From assembly GCA_013389015.1 (NCBI GenBank), contig JACAEE010000156.1:1-64000 (forward strand): DNA of 64,000 bases. Direction: 5' to 3'. Positions 1 through 9,010 of this stretch are shown here, piece after piece. The translations under genes were made by a program, and so were the position numbers. The notes under the pieces were generated by a model. The model did not search any database. It was given only the letters and a program-made list of their open reading frames with translations, and had not been told where the DNA came from. Each line of letters starts with the position of its first letter. Within the stretch, counting starts at the first letter, position 1. This DNA comes from Hydrogenophilaceae bacterium. GTDB taxonomy: Bacteria > Pseudomonadota > Alphaproteobacteria > Caulobacterales > Aquidulcibacteraceae.

Positions 1-192
1 CGGAAGGGAGCGCGCATGAGCACCAGCCACGTTTGCATATGGCCCTTGATCCAGCGCGTGCGCTGCTTGCGCCATGCGGTGAAGCTGATCGGCGCCTCTT
101 CCCACGTCGGCGGATCGATAACGTCGATCCGCCAACCGGCGCGCGCGAGGCGGTAGCCCAGATCGATGTCCTCGGTGACGTTGAGTAATTTT
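1..192 (-). pseudogene. C-terminal-side fragment of a processive family-2 glycosyltransferase, interrupted at the island junction
   Basis: Minus-strand translation ...LLNVTEDIDLGYRLARAGWRIDVIDPPTWEEAPISFTAWRKQRTRWIKGHMQTWLVLMRAPF contains the TED and QxxRW (QRTRW) motifs of GT2 synthases; coding similarity stops near 190; the gene continues off the window at position 1. Confidence 0.75.
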
Positions 193-361
193 CGGGGTTT
201 TTGCCGCGCTTTGCCGTTTTTCCGCGCGCGCGGCGCATGCTCTTGTCGCGCTTGCGTTTTTCCAACTAGCTCAACCCTACCGAGCCCTACCGGTCCCTAT
301 CACTCCCTCTGCAGCGAATGGGACAGGAACGGGATTTGCGGGACCCGGTGGAGCGTATCAG

Positions 362-1618
362 TTGCCAAGACCATCAAATCACAAACTCAAATTGACGCGT
401 CGCGCGATCGAAGACTTGCAGCCCGAAGCGCGGCGCTATCGCGTTCTCGATACCGAGATCGCCGGACTTTCTATCATGGTCATGCCGTCGGGCAGAAAGA
501 CCTGGTCGGTGCGCTACACGCCTGAAGGCTCGTCTCCAACTGAAGTCGTACTGGGTGACTATCCGGGCGTGCTTCCCGAGACCGCTCGCGACTACGCAGG
601 CAAGGTTCGCTCAGGGGCGCGCCTGGAAGGGCGTGACCTCGCCAAGGAGCGCAAGGAGGCGAGGCGGACAAACGCCATTCGGCGCGAGCGCACGGTCGAC
701 AAGGTGCTAGAAACCTACATGGCCGACGCGCAGCGGCGGATGCGGGACTGCACGATCGTCCGGCTGCAGTCGACCATCAGGCTCTATGTGACCCCGAAGT
801 TCGGCAAGAAGAGCATTGGGCTGGTGACCCTGGAAGAGGTCCGCCGCTACGTCGAAGAGATCGAGGATTCCGGCCGGCCGGGTGCGGCAAGAAGCGCCTG
901 CTCGGCCCTGAAGGGCCTGATGGCGTTCGCGCTTCAGCGAGGCCTGATCGAGCGCAACGTGCTGGCGGGCTATCCGGGCCCCAGCATCGCTAGCCGCGAG
1001 CGTGTCGCCACCCAGGACGAACTAAAGCTCGTTTGGTGGGGGCTTGTGGATATGGCCAAGAACCCGCATGGCCGGTCGACCGCGCAGGCATTGCAGCTGG
1101 CGCTTTTGACCCTTCAGCGGCGCGGGGAGGTGGCCGGGCTTTCGAAGTCGGAAGTCGATCTCAGCGCCAAGCGCTGGACCATCCCAGGCAGCAGAACAAA
1201 GAATATGTCGCCGCAGGTCGTCCCACTTGCGCCTCTCGCGCTGAAGATCGTGCAAGAGGGATTTGAGCACACGGGAACCGACCAGGCCTTCGCCGGAAGG
1301 AAGCGTCAGATTGCGTCGACCGGCCACGCTCTTACTCGCGGCTTCATTCGTTTGCGCGAAGATGTTGGGGCGGGTGACCTCACCGTACACGACCTTCGCC
1401 GTACCGGTGCGACGATGATGGCGGAGATAGGAATTTCGGGCGATGTCATCAGCCGCATCCTAAACCACACGCCGCCCGGTCCGCAGGTGACGAAGATCTA
1501 CAACCGCTTCGATTACGAGCCGCAAAAGCGCGAGGCGTTGGAACGGTGGGAGAACCACCTGATGAACATCGTTCGCAAGCAACCAAAACGGGGCAACCTC
1601 GATGCCGAAGTTCGCTGA
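362..1618 (+). CDS. Tyrosine-type site-specific integrase (DUF4102/P4-like)
   Basis: N-terminal arm-binding domain (LSIMVMPSGRKTWSVRYTPEG...VVLGDYPG) and C-terminal catalytic motifs (LTVHDLRRTGATMMAEIGIS...ILNHTPPGPQVTKIYNR); TTG start; sits next to an interrupted gene. Confidence 0.92.
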   Translation: MPRPSNHKLKLTRRAIEDLQPEARRYRVLDTEIAGLSIMVMPSGRKTWSVRYTPEGSSPTEVVLGDYPGVLPETARDYAGKVRSGARLEGRDLAKERKEARRTNAIRRERTVDKVLETYMADAQRRMRDCTIVRLQSTIRLYVTPKFGKKSIGLVTLEEVRRYVEEIEDSGRPGAARSACSALKGLMAFALQRGLIERNVLAGYPGPSIASRERVATQDELKLVWWGLVDMAKNPHGRSTAQALQLALLTLQRRGEVAGLSKSEVDLSAKRWTIPGSRTKNMSPQVVPLAPLALKIVQEGFEHTGTDQAFAGRKRQIASTGHALTRGFIRLREDVGAGDLTVHDLRRTGATMMAEIGISGDVISRILNHTPPGPQVTKIYNRFDYEPQKREALERWENHLMNIVRKQPKRGNLDAEVR

Positions 1619-1725
1619 GGAGGCACAAATCCACGCGCCAGAGGCGCGGGACCATCCGCAGCCTCCGTGGTCCAACCGATGGGCGCCGAGCTGTTCCGGA
1701 TAGCAGCGCTGGGCCCGTTGGCGTC

Positions 1726-2424
1726 TCAGGCGGCTTTGGAGTTCTTGAACCAGCGGAAGCGATAAGGGATGAGGGCGATCCCGGCGATCACCGAGAAGAG
1801 CGTCAGCCACGCGACGATGACGATCAGCGGGTGGTTGAAGTCTTCGTGGTTCTCCCAGTCCATGATGTGCAGCGCCCACAGCGTGTCGTAGATGCGCCAG
1901 AGATCGGAGCGCCGTCCGGTCACCGCGCCAGTATTGTCGGCGACATAAACTGCCATGCCGTGCTCGGCAAAACGCACGCGCCAGGCCGGCAGCAGGCCGT
2001 GATATTCCGGCACGTGTTCCGTGATGCGTTCGACCGCGGTCGGTTCAGAATCGAGCGCGATATGGCCGCGTGCAATCTCAACTGCGCGCTCGCGTGAGAT
2101 TGGCGAGATCGGCTGCAGCGTGGCCGCGTCGTAGAGGACTGGGTCGCCGTCAGCGAATTCGGCCAGCACCACTTGGCCGTAAGGCCGGTTCTCGATTGTG
2201 AGCTTGACGGGCGCGGCGCCAGCGCTGTTGCGCAAGCCTGAGAAGTCGAGCGAGCCGGTTTCGATGTGCCGAGGCTCAGCGGGCCGGATCAGATGCTCGC
2301 TGCGGATCTGTTCGATTGGATAAAGGGTGAAAAAGAGTCCGCTGACGACCCAGAACACGATCTGGATGCCGATCAGTAGCGCCAGCCATTTGTGCACCAA
2401 GGATGCGATGCGCGCGATATTCAT
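1726..2424 (-). CDS. PepSY domain-containing membrane protein
   Basis: MNIARIASLVHKWLALLIGIQIVFWVVSGLFFTLYPIEQIRSEHL; last gene of the cop operon. Confidence 0.8.
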   Translation of the reverse strand: MNIARIASLVHKWLALLIGIQIVFWVVSGLFFTLYPIEQIRSEHLIRPAEPRHIETGSLDFSGLRNSAGAAPVKLTIENRPYGQVVLAEFADGDPVLYDAATLQPISPISRERAVEIARGHIALDSEPTAVERITEHVPEYHGLLPAWRVRFAEHGMAVYVADNTGAVTGRRSDLWRIYDTLWALHIMDWENHEDFNHPLIVIVAWLTLFSVIAGIALIPYRFRWFKNSKAA

Positions 2425-2442
2425 TCTGTTCCCCCGTACGCC

Positions 2443-3300
2443 CTAAAGATCGGGCGGCCCCGTCAGCGTCGTCGCCCAGCCTATCAGCAAGAGAGCGGTC
2501 AAAAACAAGAGCGCGTCGGCTGCCAGCGTGCGCTTGAGCCAGGCGCGTCCGCGCTCGGGCGCCTTCACGATGAGTACGGTGACGAACTGCTTGTTGAGGG
2601 CGCCGAGACCCAGAGCCAAGCTCGCTGCCGCGAGCTTGGCGAGCAGCAAGCGCCCGTAACCGCTTTCAAGAAGCGGCGTCCAGCCGCCGGCGATGCGCCA
2701 GGCGAGCCAAAGACCCGCAAGAAACAAGACCGGCATGGCGAAAACGGCGCCGGCGCTGAAACGCTCCAGCCGTCGGTGCAGCGCCTCGTCGGCAAGTGCG
2801 GTGCGCGGCCACAACGAGAGCGGCGCCGCGAGCCAGAAAGAAGCTATCAGCACATGCAGGCCGACGGCCAAAGGCGCGAGGCCCGGCGCCGCCAAGGCCT
2901 GCGTGTGTCCAGTGAGCGCGAAGCTTGCGCTGAAGCCAAGCGCTGTGAAGAGCGCAAGCCAGTGACGCTGAAAGATCCATGCGGCGAATGCCGCGAGGCA
3001 GGCCGTAGCGAGCGCAAGTGAGGGCTCAGCCTGCATGGCCCAAGTCCAGCTGAAGCTCTCGGCATCGAAAGCGCGGGGCAGGCCTCCGGCGAGTTGAGCA
3101 TTGAGCAGGAGAAGCTTGAGCGCGCCGAGTACGAGGGCGCACGCGGCGACGAGCGCGGAGAATCGAATCCACGCGGCTCTTGCGCTGCGTTCAACCACGC
3201 CAAGCGCGCCATGCAGCGCCAAGCCCGAGGACAGCAAAGCCGCTGCATAGAGCGCGAGCTTGAGCGCCAGCATCAAAGGCGCGAGCGCATCCCCCGCCAT
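2443..3300 (-). CDS. copD: CopD family copper resistance membrane protein
   Basis: Multi-TM protein directly after copC; CopD-like pattern (LHVLIASFWLAAPLSLWP, LLLAKLAAASLALGLGALNKQFV). Confidence 0.85.
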   Translation of the reverse strand: MAGDALAPLMLALKLALYAAALLSSGLALHGALGVVERSARAAWIRFSALVAACALVLGALKLLLLNAQLAGGLPRAFDAESFSWTWAMQAEPSLALATACLAAFAAWIFQRHWLALFTALGFSASFALTGHTQALAAPGLAPLAVGLHVLIASFWLAAPLSLWPRTALADEALHRRLERFSAGAVFAMPVLFLAGLWLAWRIAGGWTPLLESGYGRLLLAKLAAASLALGLGALNKQFVTVLIVKAPERGRAWLKRTLAADALLFLTALLLIGWATTLTGPPDL

Positions 3301-3306
3301 AGTGCG

Positions 3307-3657
3307 CTAGCCGGTGATTGTGAAGCGAACTTGGCCCGGCATGGCGTGGCCGTCCCGGGCGATGGTGCGCCAGGAGAGCGTGTAGGCGCCTGGCGCGAGG
3401 CGCGGCAGCGGGATCGTATAGGAGGCCGCCATCTGGCGTGGCGGCGTGTAATCGAGCGCGACCGCCTGTCCCGCCGCATTGGTGAGCGCTACATTCGCGA
3501 GCCCGGTCGGGGCTGAGAATGTCACCGTGAACTCCGATGGCGCTGAAGTGAGCGCAGCGTTCTCGGCGATGCTCATGGCGGTGACGCTGGTGTGCGCGAG
3601 AGCGGGCGCGGCGATGGCAGCAAGCGCTATGAACGCGGCAATAGCGATGCGTTTCAT
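3307..3657 (-). CDS. copC: CopC domain periplasmic copper-binding protein
   Basis: Signal peptide, AHTSV N-terminus, ...YTLSWRTIARDGHAMPGQVRFTI C-terminus. Confidence 0.9.
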   Translation of the reverse strand: MKRIAIAAFIALAAIAAPALAHTSVTAMSIAENAALTSAPSEFTVTFSAPTGLANVALTNAAGQAVALDYTPPRQMAASYTIPLPRLAPGAYTLSWRTIARDGHAMPGQVRFTITG

Positions 3658-3675
3658 GCAAAGTCTCCTTGTGAC

Positions 3676-4152
3676 TTACTGGGGTGGGCGCGGCGCGCGC
3701 GAGGATGAGTGATAGCGAACGATGCGCCACCCGCCTTCGGTGCGGCGCAAGGCGCTGGTGGCGACACCCTGCCGCTCGATGGTGCGGCCATCATCAAGGT
3801 CGAGGCGATAGAGATAGGTCTCAGTGGCGAGGGCGATGTCGCCTTCAACGCTTATTGTCACCTCATAATCGTTGAAAACGAAACTGGTGATGTGTCCGAG
3901 TTCGGGCCCGATGTGATGCTCGACATAGTCGGCGTAGCTGCCCTCGACCTTGCCCTGCTCCACGACTTGCGAATCCGGGGCGAAGAGTTCTGGCGTGCCG
4001 TGGAGATTGCGGGCGGACAGTGCGTCACGATAGCTCGCCAGCACCGCCGCAACGGCGGCTTCCTCACCGGTCTGCGCCGCTGCTGGCGCCTCCGAAATTG
4101 TAAGCACTAGAGCGGTGGCCGCCGCTAGCGCGAGAGTCTTTAAAGCTTGCAC
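3676..4152 (-). CDS. Secreted NTF2/SnoaL-like protein
   Basis: Signal peptide; EEAAVAAVLASYRDALSARNLHGTPELFAPDSQVVEQG...EGGWRIVRYHSSSR typical of NTF2-like folds. Confidence 0.7.
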   Translation of the reverse strand: MQALKTLALAAATALVLTISEAPAAAQTGEEAAVAAVLASYRDALSARNLHGTPELFAPDSQVVEQGKVEGSYADYVEHHIGPELGHITSFVFNDYEVTISVEGDIALATETYLYRLDLDDGRTIERQGVATSALRRTEGGWRIVRYHSSSRAPRPPQ

Positions 4153-4166
4153 GACCGCCCCCTTGC

Positions 4167-4547
4167 TTAGTGCACCATGTAGCGGACGGTTCCGCTCATC
4201 GTGTGACCGTCCGCGCCCGAAGCCGCCCAGGCGAACACGTAATTGCCGACGCTGAGCGCGGGCAGGGCGGCGCTCACATTTGTCGAGGCGGTGGCGTTGG
4301 CGGGAAGTTCAACCGTCATTGCCTCGCCGCCCTGGCGCGTAACCGTGAGGCTGCTCAGCACCATGGGGTGAGGAAAGTTTGCGGTGAAGCGCGCCGGGGC
4401 CGCGCCCATCGCGCCATCGGCGGGCGTGGTCTGCACCTGAACGGCATGATCGGCGCCGTGCGCGCTGTGATCGTGGTTCTGCGCGGCTGCCGGAAGCGCA
4501 AACCCAAGCGCGGCCAAGGCGATCGATGCGAGGACAAAGTTTCTCAT
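4167..4547 (-). CDS. Second CopC-like copper resistance protein
   Basis: MRNFVLASIALAALGFALPAAAQNHDHSAHG...NYVFAWAASGADGHTMSGTVRYMVH, a CopC-like fold with a His-rich N-terminus. Confidence 0.8.
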   Translation of the reverse strand: MRNFVLASIALAALGFALPAAAQNHDHSAHGADHAVQVQTTPADGAMGAAPARFTANFPHPMVLSSLTVTRQGGEAMTVELPANATASTNVSAALPALSVGNYVFAWAASGADGHTMSGTVRYMVH

Positions 4548-4568
4548 TTCGTGTTCTCTCCGTTGAAC

Positions 4569-5783
4569 TTAGAACCAGGCTCTGACGCCAACGAGGAACC
4601 TGGTTTCCTCGGCGTCGCCGCCTGCGGTTTGAATGATATCGCGAGTGTCGCCGGTGGCGGCGCTCCACTCGACGCCGACGTACGGAGCGAAACGCCGCGT
4701 GAATTCGTAGCGAAGCCGCGCGCCGAGCTCGATATTGGTGACGCCTGCGCCGATTTCCATTTCCGGGATGTCCTCGGCGGACAGATTGACCTCGACGCTC
4801 GGCTGCAGGATGAGTCGCTGCGTCAGGCGCAGATCGTATTCCGCTTCTGCGCGCGCGCGCAGCTCGCCTTCGGTGGAGAGAAACGCCGCTGCATTTACTT
4901 CGAACCAGTAGGGCGCCAGACCTTGCACGCCGACGACGAGATCGGTGCGATCCGCGTCCGGCGTGTACACTTGGCGAACGCCCGTCTGCACGTCCCAGTA
5001 GGGCGCCACCGCGCGGCTATAGAGCAGCTGTAACTCGGCGTCCTCGATTTCCTCATCGATGACGCCTTCGCCTTCAGTCTTGATCCACACGCGATTGATA
5101 TCGCCGCCGTACCAGGCCTGCGCGTTCCACGCATAGCCGTCGTGGTCGTCGGTGAAAGCGGCTTCGAGTTGGTCGATCATGATGGCGCCGGTTCGCATCG
5201 CCCCATTCTCAGCGCGCAATTGTTGGCGCGCGGCCGCCATCACCGCCGGGTCGAAATAAAGATCGGCGGCATGGACCGGCGCGCCTTCGGCTGCTGGCGG
5301 AGGCGGGTCCTCCGGCGGACGGCCGGGATTGTCGGCGCTGGTTTGAACGTCGGGCATCGCCATTGCCGGCATGTCGTGACCCGCATGCGGGTCGGCCTGC
5401 ATGGCGGACATGACATGTCCGGCATGGGGATCGGCCTGCTGCGTTCCGGACATGTCGTGCCCAGCGTGCGGATCGGCCTGCTGCGCGCCGGACATATCGT
5501 GCCCTGCATGCGGGTCTGCCTGCGGGATGCCTGGCATGTCGTGTCCGGCGTGGGGATCGGCGTCCTGCATGCCTGGCATGTCGTGCCCGGCATGCGGGTC
5601 GGCGGCTTCTTCACCGGGCTGATGGGCGCCTTGCGCCGGCGGCGTCGGTGTGTGGGCGCGCGGTTGCTGCGGGTCGCCCTGTTGTTCCTCCTGCTGGTGC
5701 GCGGAATGATCGGGCGCCTGCGCCAGCGCGGGGCTGGCGAAGGCGATGAAGAACGGCGTCAACGCGGCGGCGAACACCCTCAC
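4569..5783 (-). CDS. copB: Copper resistance protein B (outer membrane) with His/Met repeat insert
   Basis: C-terminal CopB domain (DLYFDPAVMAAARQQLRAENG...EIGAGVTNIELGARLRYEFTRRFAPYVGVEW) and N-terminal ADPHAGHDMxGx repeats. Confidence 0.92.
   Translation of the reverse strand: MRVFAAALTPFFIAFASPALAQAPDHSAHQQEEQQGDPQQPRAHTPTPPAQGAHQPGEEAADPHAGHDMPGMQDADPHAGHDMPGIPQADPHAGHDMSGAQQADPHAGHDMSGTQQADPHAGHVMSAMQADPHAGHDMPAMAMPDVQTSADNPGRPPEDPPPPAAEGAPVHAADLYFDPAVMAAARQQLRAENGAMRTGAIMIDQLEAAFTDDHDGYAWNAQAWYGGDINRVWIKTEGEGVIDEEIEDAELQLLYSRAVAPYWDVQTGVRQVYTPDADRTDLVVGVQGLAPYWFEVNAAAFLSTEGELRARAEAEYDLRLTQRLILQPSVEVNLSAEDIPEMEIGAGVTNIELGARLRYEFTRRFAPYVGVEWSAATGDTRDIIQTAGGDAEETRFLVGVRAWF
5358..5603 (-). 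repeat. In-frame tandem repeat of about 42 bp encoding ADPHAGHDM(P/S)(G/A)x, 6 copies
   Basis: Residues 61-142 of CopB: HAGHDMPGM / HAGHDMPGI / HAGHDMSGA / HAGHDMSGT / HAGHVMSAM / HAGHDMPAM. Confidence 0.9.
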
Positions 5784-7549
5784 GATGCAACTCCGTCAAG
5801 CGGACGCACCGTGACGACGTTGAACATGCCTGCATGCATGTGCATCAGCAGATGGCAGTGGAACGCCCAATCGCCGGGATTGTCGGCGGTGACGTCGAAC
5901 GTCACCTGGCCGCCGGGCGCAACATTGACCGTGTGCTTGAGCGGCTGATGGCCGGGATGGCCGTTGACCAGTTCGAAGAAGTGGCCGTGCAAATGAATCG
6001 GATGCGCCATCATGGTGTCGTTGACGAGCGTCACGCGCACGCGTTCGCCACGCTCGAAGCGGATCGGTTCCACGAGTTCGCTAAAGCGGCGCCCGTCGAA
6101 GCCCCACATGAAGCGCTCCATGTTGCCGGTGAGATGGATTTCCATCTCGCGCGAAGGGGCTCGTTGATCCGCGTTGGGACGAAGCGAAACCAAGTCGGTG
6201 TAGACCAGTACGCGGTGGTCGACGTCTTCCAGTCCTTGCGGGCGTTCGCCCAGGCGGTTCTGCGGCATCGGCGAAATCGTCTGCACGCCGACGCCCCCCG
6301 CCATGTCCGGGGGCGCATTTTCAGGATCGCGCATATTCATGGCGCCGTGATCCATGGCGCCGCTGCCATGATCCATGCCAGAATGGTCCATCCCCGCCAT
6401 GGCGCCATGATCCATGCCAGCCATTGCGCCGCCGCTCATGTCCATGCCCATGTCGCGCATGGTGAGATTGGGCACGCGGCGCAATGGCGGGACTTCAGCG
6501 CGCATGCCCAGACGCGGCGCCAGCGTCGCGACGCCCATACCCGAGCGGTCAATAGCTTCGGAGACAATCGTGTAGGCGCGGTCCTGCGGCGTGACGATGA
6601 CATCGTAGGTTTCCGCGACCGAGATTTGAAACTCGTCTACTTGGACCGGGCGCACGTTTTCGCCGTCGGCCTGTACAACGGTCATCGGCAGGCCGGGAAT
6701 GCGCACGTTGAAGATGGACATCGCGGACGCGTTGATGATGCGCAGGCGCACGCGCTCGCCGGGTTGGAAGATGCCGGTCCAGTTCTCCTGCGGCCCGTGG
6801 CCGTTGATGAGGTAGGTGTAGACCGAGCCCGAGACGTCGAGCACGTCGCGCGGGTCCATGCGCATTTGCCCCCACATGGCGCGCTCTTCGAGCGGCATGC
6901 GGTCTTCGCCGGAAAGCAGCCCGGCGACAGTCGTGCGCTGGAAGTTGAAGCCGCCGGGCTGAACTTTCAGCCGGCGCATGATTTCGTGCGGATGGATGAA
7001 GCTCCAATCCGAAAGCACGAGCACGTGCTCGCGATCGTAGGCGACGGGATCGGCGTCCGCGGGATCGATGATGATGGGACCATAATGGCCCATCGCCTCC
7101 TGCAAGTCGGAATGGCTGTGGTACCAAAACGTCCCGGCTTGCCGCACCGGAAATTCGTAGTGGAAGGTTTCGCCCGGACGAATGCCGGGAAAGCTGATGC
7201 CCGGCACGCCGTCCATGGTGAAGGGCACCAAGAGGCCGTGCCAGTGGATCGACGTGTCAGCTTCAAGCGTATTGCGTACCGACAAGCGAACGTTCTGGCC
7301 CTCGCGCAAACGCAATAGCGGCGCCGGCAGCGTGCCGTTGATAGTGATAGCGTGCCCCGTGCGCCCGCCGACCGTGAACGGCGTATGTCCGACGCTCAGA
7401 TCAATCTGTGTCCCGTCCAATGTCGGCATGCTCGGCGCCGTGACGCCATGCGATCCGTGCTGCGCCCACGCCGGCAGCAGCGCTTGCAAGCCCAGCATGC
7501 CGCCGCCGGCGGCGGCGCCACGCAGCAGGCGGCGGCGGTCTATCGGCAT
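5780..7549 (-). CDS. copA: CopA family multicopper oxidase
   Basis: Cu-site motifs IHWHG, FWYHSHSD, HPIHLHGHFFEL, WAFHCHLLMHMHAGMF; Met-rich MDHGAMAGMDHSGMDHGSGAMDHGAM segment; Tat-like N-terminus DRRRLLRG. Confidence 0.96.
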   Translation of the reverse strand: MPIDRRRLLRGAAAGGGMLGLQALLPAWAQHGSHGVTAPSMPTLDGTQIDLSVGHTPFTVGGRTGHAITINGTLPAPLLRLREGQNVRLSVRNTLEADTSIHWHGLLVPFTMDGVPGISFPGIRPGETFHYEFPVRQAGTFWYHSHSDLQEAMGHYGPIIIDPADADPVAYDREHVLVLSDWSFIHPHEIMRRLKVQPGGFNFQRTTVAGLLSGEDRMPLEERAMWGQMRMDPRDVLDVSGSVYTYLINGHGPQENWTGIFQPGERVRLRIINASAMSIFNVRIPGLPMTVVQADGENVRPVQVDEFQISVAETYDVIVTPQDRAYTIVSEAIDRSGMGVATLAPRLGMRAEVPPLRRVPNLTMRDMGMDMSGGAMAGMDHGAMAGMDHSGMDHGSGAMDHGAMNMRDPENAPPDMAGGVGVQTISPMPQNRLGERPQGLEDVDHRVLVYTDLVSLRPNADQRAPSREMEIHLTGNMERFMWGFDGRRFSELVEPIRFERGERVRVTLVNDTMMAHPIHLHGHFFELVNGHPGHQPLKHTVNVAPGGQVTFDVTADNPGDWAFHCHLLMHMHAGMFNVVTVRPLDGVAS

Positions 7550-7606
7550 TCTTGATCCCTCGCGTACTGGCTCTCGGCGACATTCTGCACGGATGCCTTA
7601 ATGTGA

Positions 7607-7630
7607 TACGCGCGAGGGAGCCGAAGCCCT
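7607..7630 (-). promoter_or_regulatory. AGGG-N14-YGCGTA promoter-like motif upstream of copA
   Basis: Minus strand: AGGGcttcggctccctcgCGCGTA; the A of AGGG is the last base of the upstream sigma-factor TGA. Confidence 0.75.
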
Positions 7631-8211
7631 CAGATTTTTGAGCTGTCCGGGTCGGGCGCGGCCGCGCCGCTCGCTTCAAGCGCCTTCCGCGCACGATAGA
7701 CCCTGACTTCGACGGCCTTGGCGCTTAGCCCGAGCAGGGCGCCCGCCTCGGCGTGGGAAAGCCCGTCAAGGGCGGTGAGGATCAGCGGTTCCTTCAATCC
7801 GGAAGGCAGCGCTGCGATGGCGGTTTCGAGCCGCGCCAGTCTGGGTTCGAGATCGTTCGCTTCTGGCTCCGACTGCCGCACCGCGCGCGCGCCGGGATCA
7901 TCCAGACTGGCCGCGCCAAAAAAGAACTGACGCACACGCCGTTTGCGCGCCCAATCGCGACACTTGTTGAGCGCTATTCTGCGCAGCCAGGCGCCGAACG
8001 GACGCTTGGCGTCGTAACTGGCGAGCCCAGCCCAGGCGGCGACGAAGGCGTCTTGAAGCAGATCATGGGCTTCATGAGCGTCGCCGAGATTGGCGCGGAT
8101 GAAGCGATAGAGCGGTCCTTTGTGGCGGCGCATCAGCTCGGTGAAAGCGCGGTCCTCGCCCCGCCGCGCGGCCAGGGCGAGCGCGGCGTCGTCGCGGCCC
8201 TCCGCGATCAT
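7630..8211 (-). CDS. CnrH-like ECF RNA polymerase sigma factor (ECF-1)
   Basis: Sigma70 region 2 (AHEAHDLLQDAFVAAWAGL...RPFGAWLRRIALNKCRDWARKRR) and region 4 (LPSGLKEPLILTALDGLSHAEAGALLGLSAKAVEVRVYRARKAL); follows Y and X genes as in cnrYXH. Confidence 0.92.
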   Translation of the reverse strand: MIAEGRDDAALALAARRGEDRAFTELMRRHKGPLYRFIRANLGDAHEAHDLLQDAFVAAWAGLASYDAKRPFGAWLRRIALNKCRDWARKRRVRQFFFGAASLDDPGARAVRQSEPEANDLEPRLARLETAIAALPSGLKEPLILTALDGLSHAEAGALLGLSAKAVEVRVYRARKALEASGAAAPDPDSSKI

Positions 8212-8648
8212 TCGGGATCGGAGGTCAGCGCCGCGACGACGGTATCGTCAAAAATCGCCTTCTGCTCATCGTCGAGCACATCGCGCATGGCGAAGATGTG
8301 GGCGATCGTCTCGGTCTGGAGGCGTCCCATGGCGTCGTGAAAGTGCTCGACGGCGACGCGGACGCGCGGACCGTAGCCCTGCTCGGCGCGGATCGCCGCT
8401 GCGAGCTCAGCGTTCGCCGACTGCATTTCCAGTTCCAGCGCCCGGCGCCGCGCGGCGAATTCGTCTTCCAGCGTCTCGATGCGCGTACGCTGTTCAGCCG
8501 TGAGGTTCAGACGTTCATGCACGACCTCGTGGACGGACGGCGGCGCGTGCGGCCGCGCCAACACGTTCATGCCGAGCCACACGCCGGCGAAGCCCGCGAT
8601 CAGAGCGATCGCGGCGGTCGCAATCAGTCCGCGCGGGGTTAGGCTCAC
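8208..8648 (-). CDS. CnrX-like periplasmic heavy-metal sensor (copy 1)
   Basis: One TM plus helical domain; HEVVH (HxxxH) and HIFAM (HxxxM) motifs at CnrX-like positions; overlaps the sigma gene start. Confidence 0.85.
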   Translation of the reverse strand: MSLTPRGLIATAAIALIAGFAGVWLGMNVLARPHAPPSVHEVVHERLNLTAEQRTRIETLEDEFAARRRALELEMQSANAELAAAIRAEQGYGPRVRVAVEHFHDAMGRLQTETIAHIFAMRDVLDDEQKAIFDDTVVAALTSDPE

Positions 8649-8914
8649 CGGCCGGTCTCAAGCAAGGTGGAGGGCGCCAGTGCGCTATGCACGGCAAATG
8701 GAGAGAGATCAGCGCGCGCGCTGGCGGCCGCGCCGCCGCCGGCGACCACGCCAATGGAGAGGACGACGGCCGCCATGGCGGTGCGCCATGCCCAGGCGCC
8801 GCGCTCTGGCTCGCGCATCGCCTCGATGCGCCGCCACACCTCGGCTTCCAATTGCCCGAGGCGAACGCCGTCCGTTCGTGTCCTCAGCGCTTCGAACAAC
8901 GTGTCCAAATTCAT
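8645..8914 (-). CDS. CnrY-like membrane anti-sigma factor (copy 1)
   Basis: Short protein with one TM (MNLDTLFEALRTRTDGVRLGQLEAEVWRRI...AMAAVVLSIGVVAGG); first gene of a Y-X-H order operon. Confidence 0.75.
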   Translation of the reverse strand: MNLDTLFEALRTRTDGVRLGQLEAEVWRRIEAMREPERGAWAWRTAMAAVVLSIGVVAGGGAAASARADLSPFAVHSALAPSTLLETGR

Positions 8915-8950
8915 GTCTCACCGCCGCCTTGTGCGCCCTCGCGATAGAAT

Positions 8951-8974
8951 TACGCGCGCGCTTTGGGAACCCCT
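8951..8974 (-). promoter_or_regulatory. AGGG-N14-YGCGTA motif upstream of the cnrYXH-like operon
   Basis: Minus strand: AGGGgttcccaaagcgcgCGCGTA. Confidence 0.78.
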
Positions 8975-8978
8975 CATG

Positions 8979-9002
8979 AGGGATCGCCGCTGTCCCTGCG
9001 TA
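8979..9002 (+). promoter_or_regulatory. AGGG-N14-YGCGTA motif upstream of the DUF411 gene
   Basis: AGGGatcgccgctgtcccTGCGTA; shares the CCCTCATGAGGG palindrome with the divergent motif at 8951-8974. Confidence 0.78.
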
Positions 9003-9010
9003 GGACACAT

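Noticed and set aside
5358-5603. CRISPR-like direct repeats
   Set aside because: Repeats are in frame inside copB, have no unique spacers and encode a His/Met motif.
5834-7318. 494-aa plus-strand ORF
   Set aside because: Antisense to copA; low-complexity His/Arg-rich translation typical of the shadow frame of a GC-rich gene.
7556-7619. 9-bp inverted repeat TCCCTCGCG/CGCGAGGGA as a terminator after the sigma gene
   Set aside because: No T-tract and a long loop; the right arm overlaps the copA promoter motif, so it may be coincidental.
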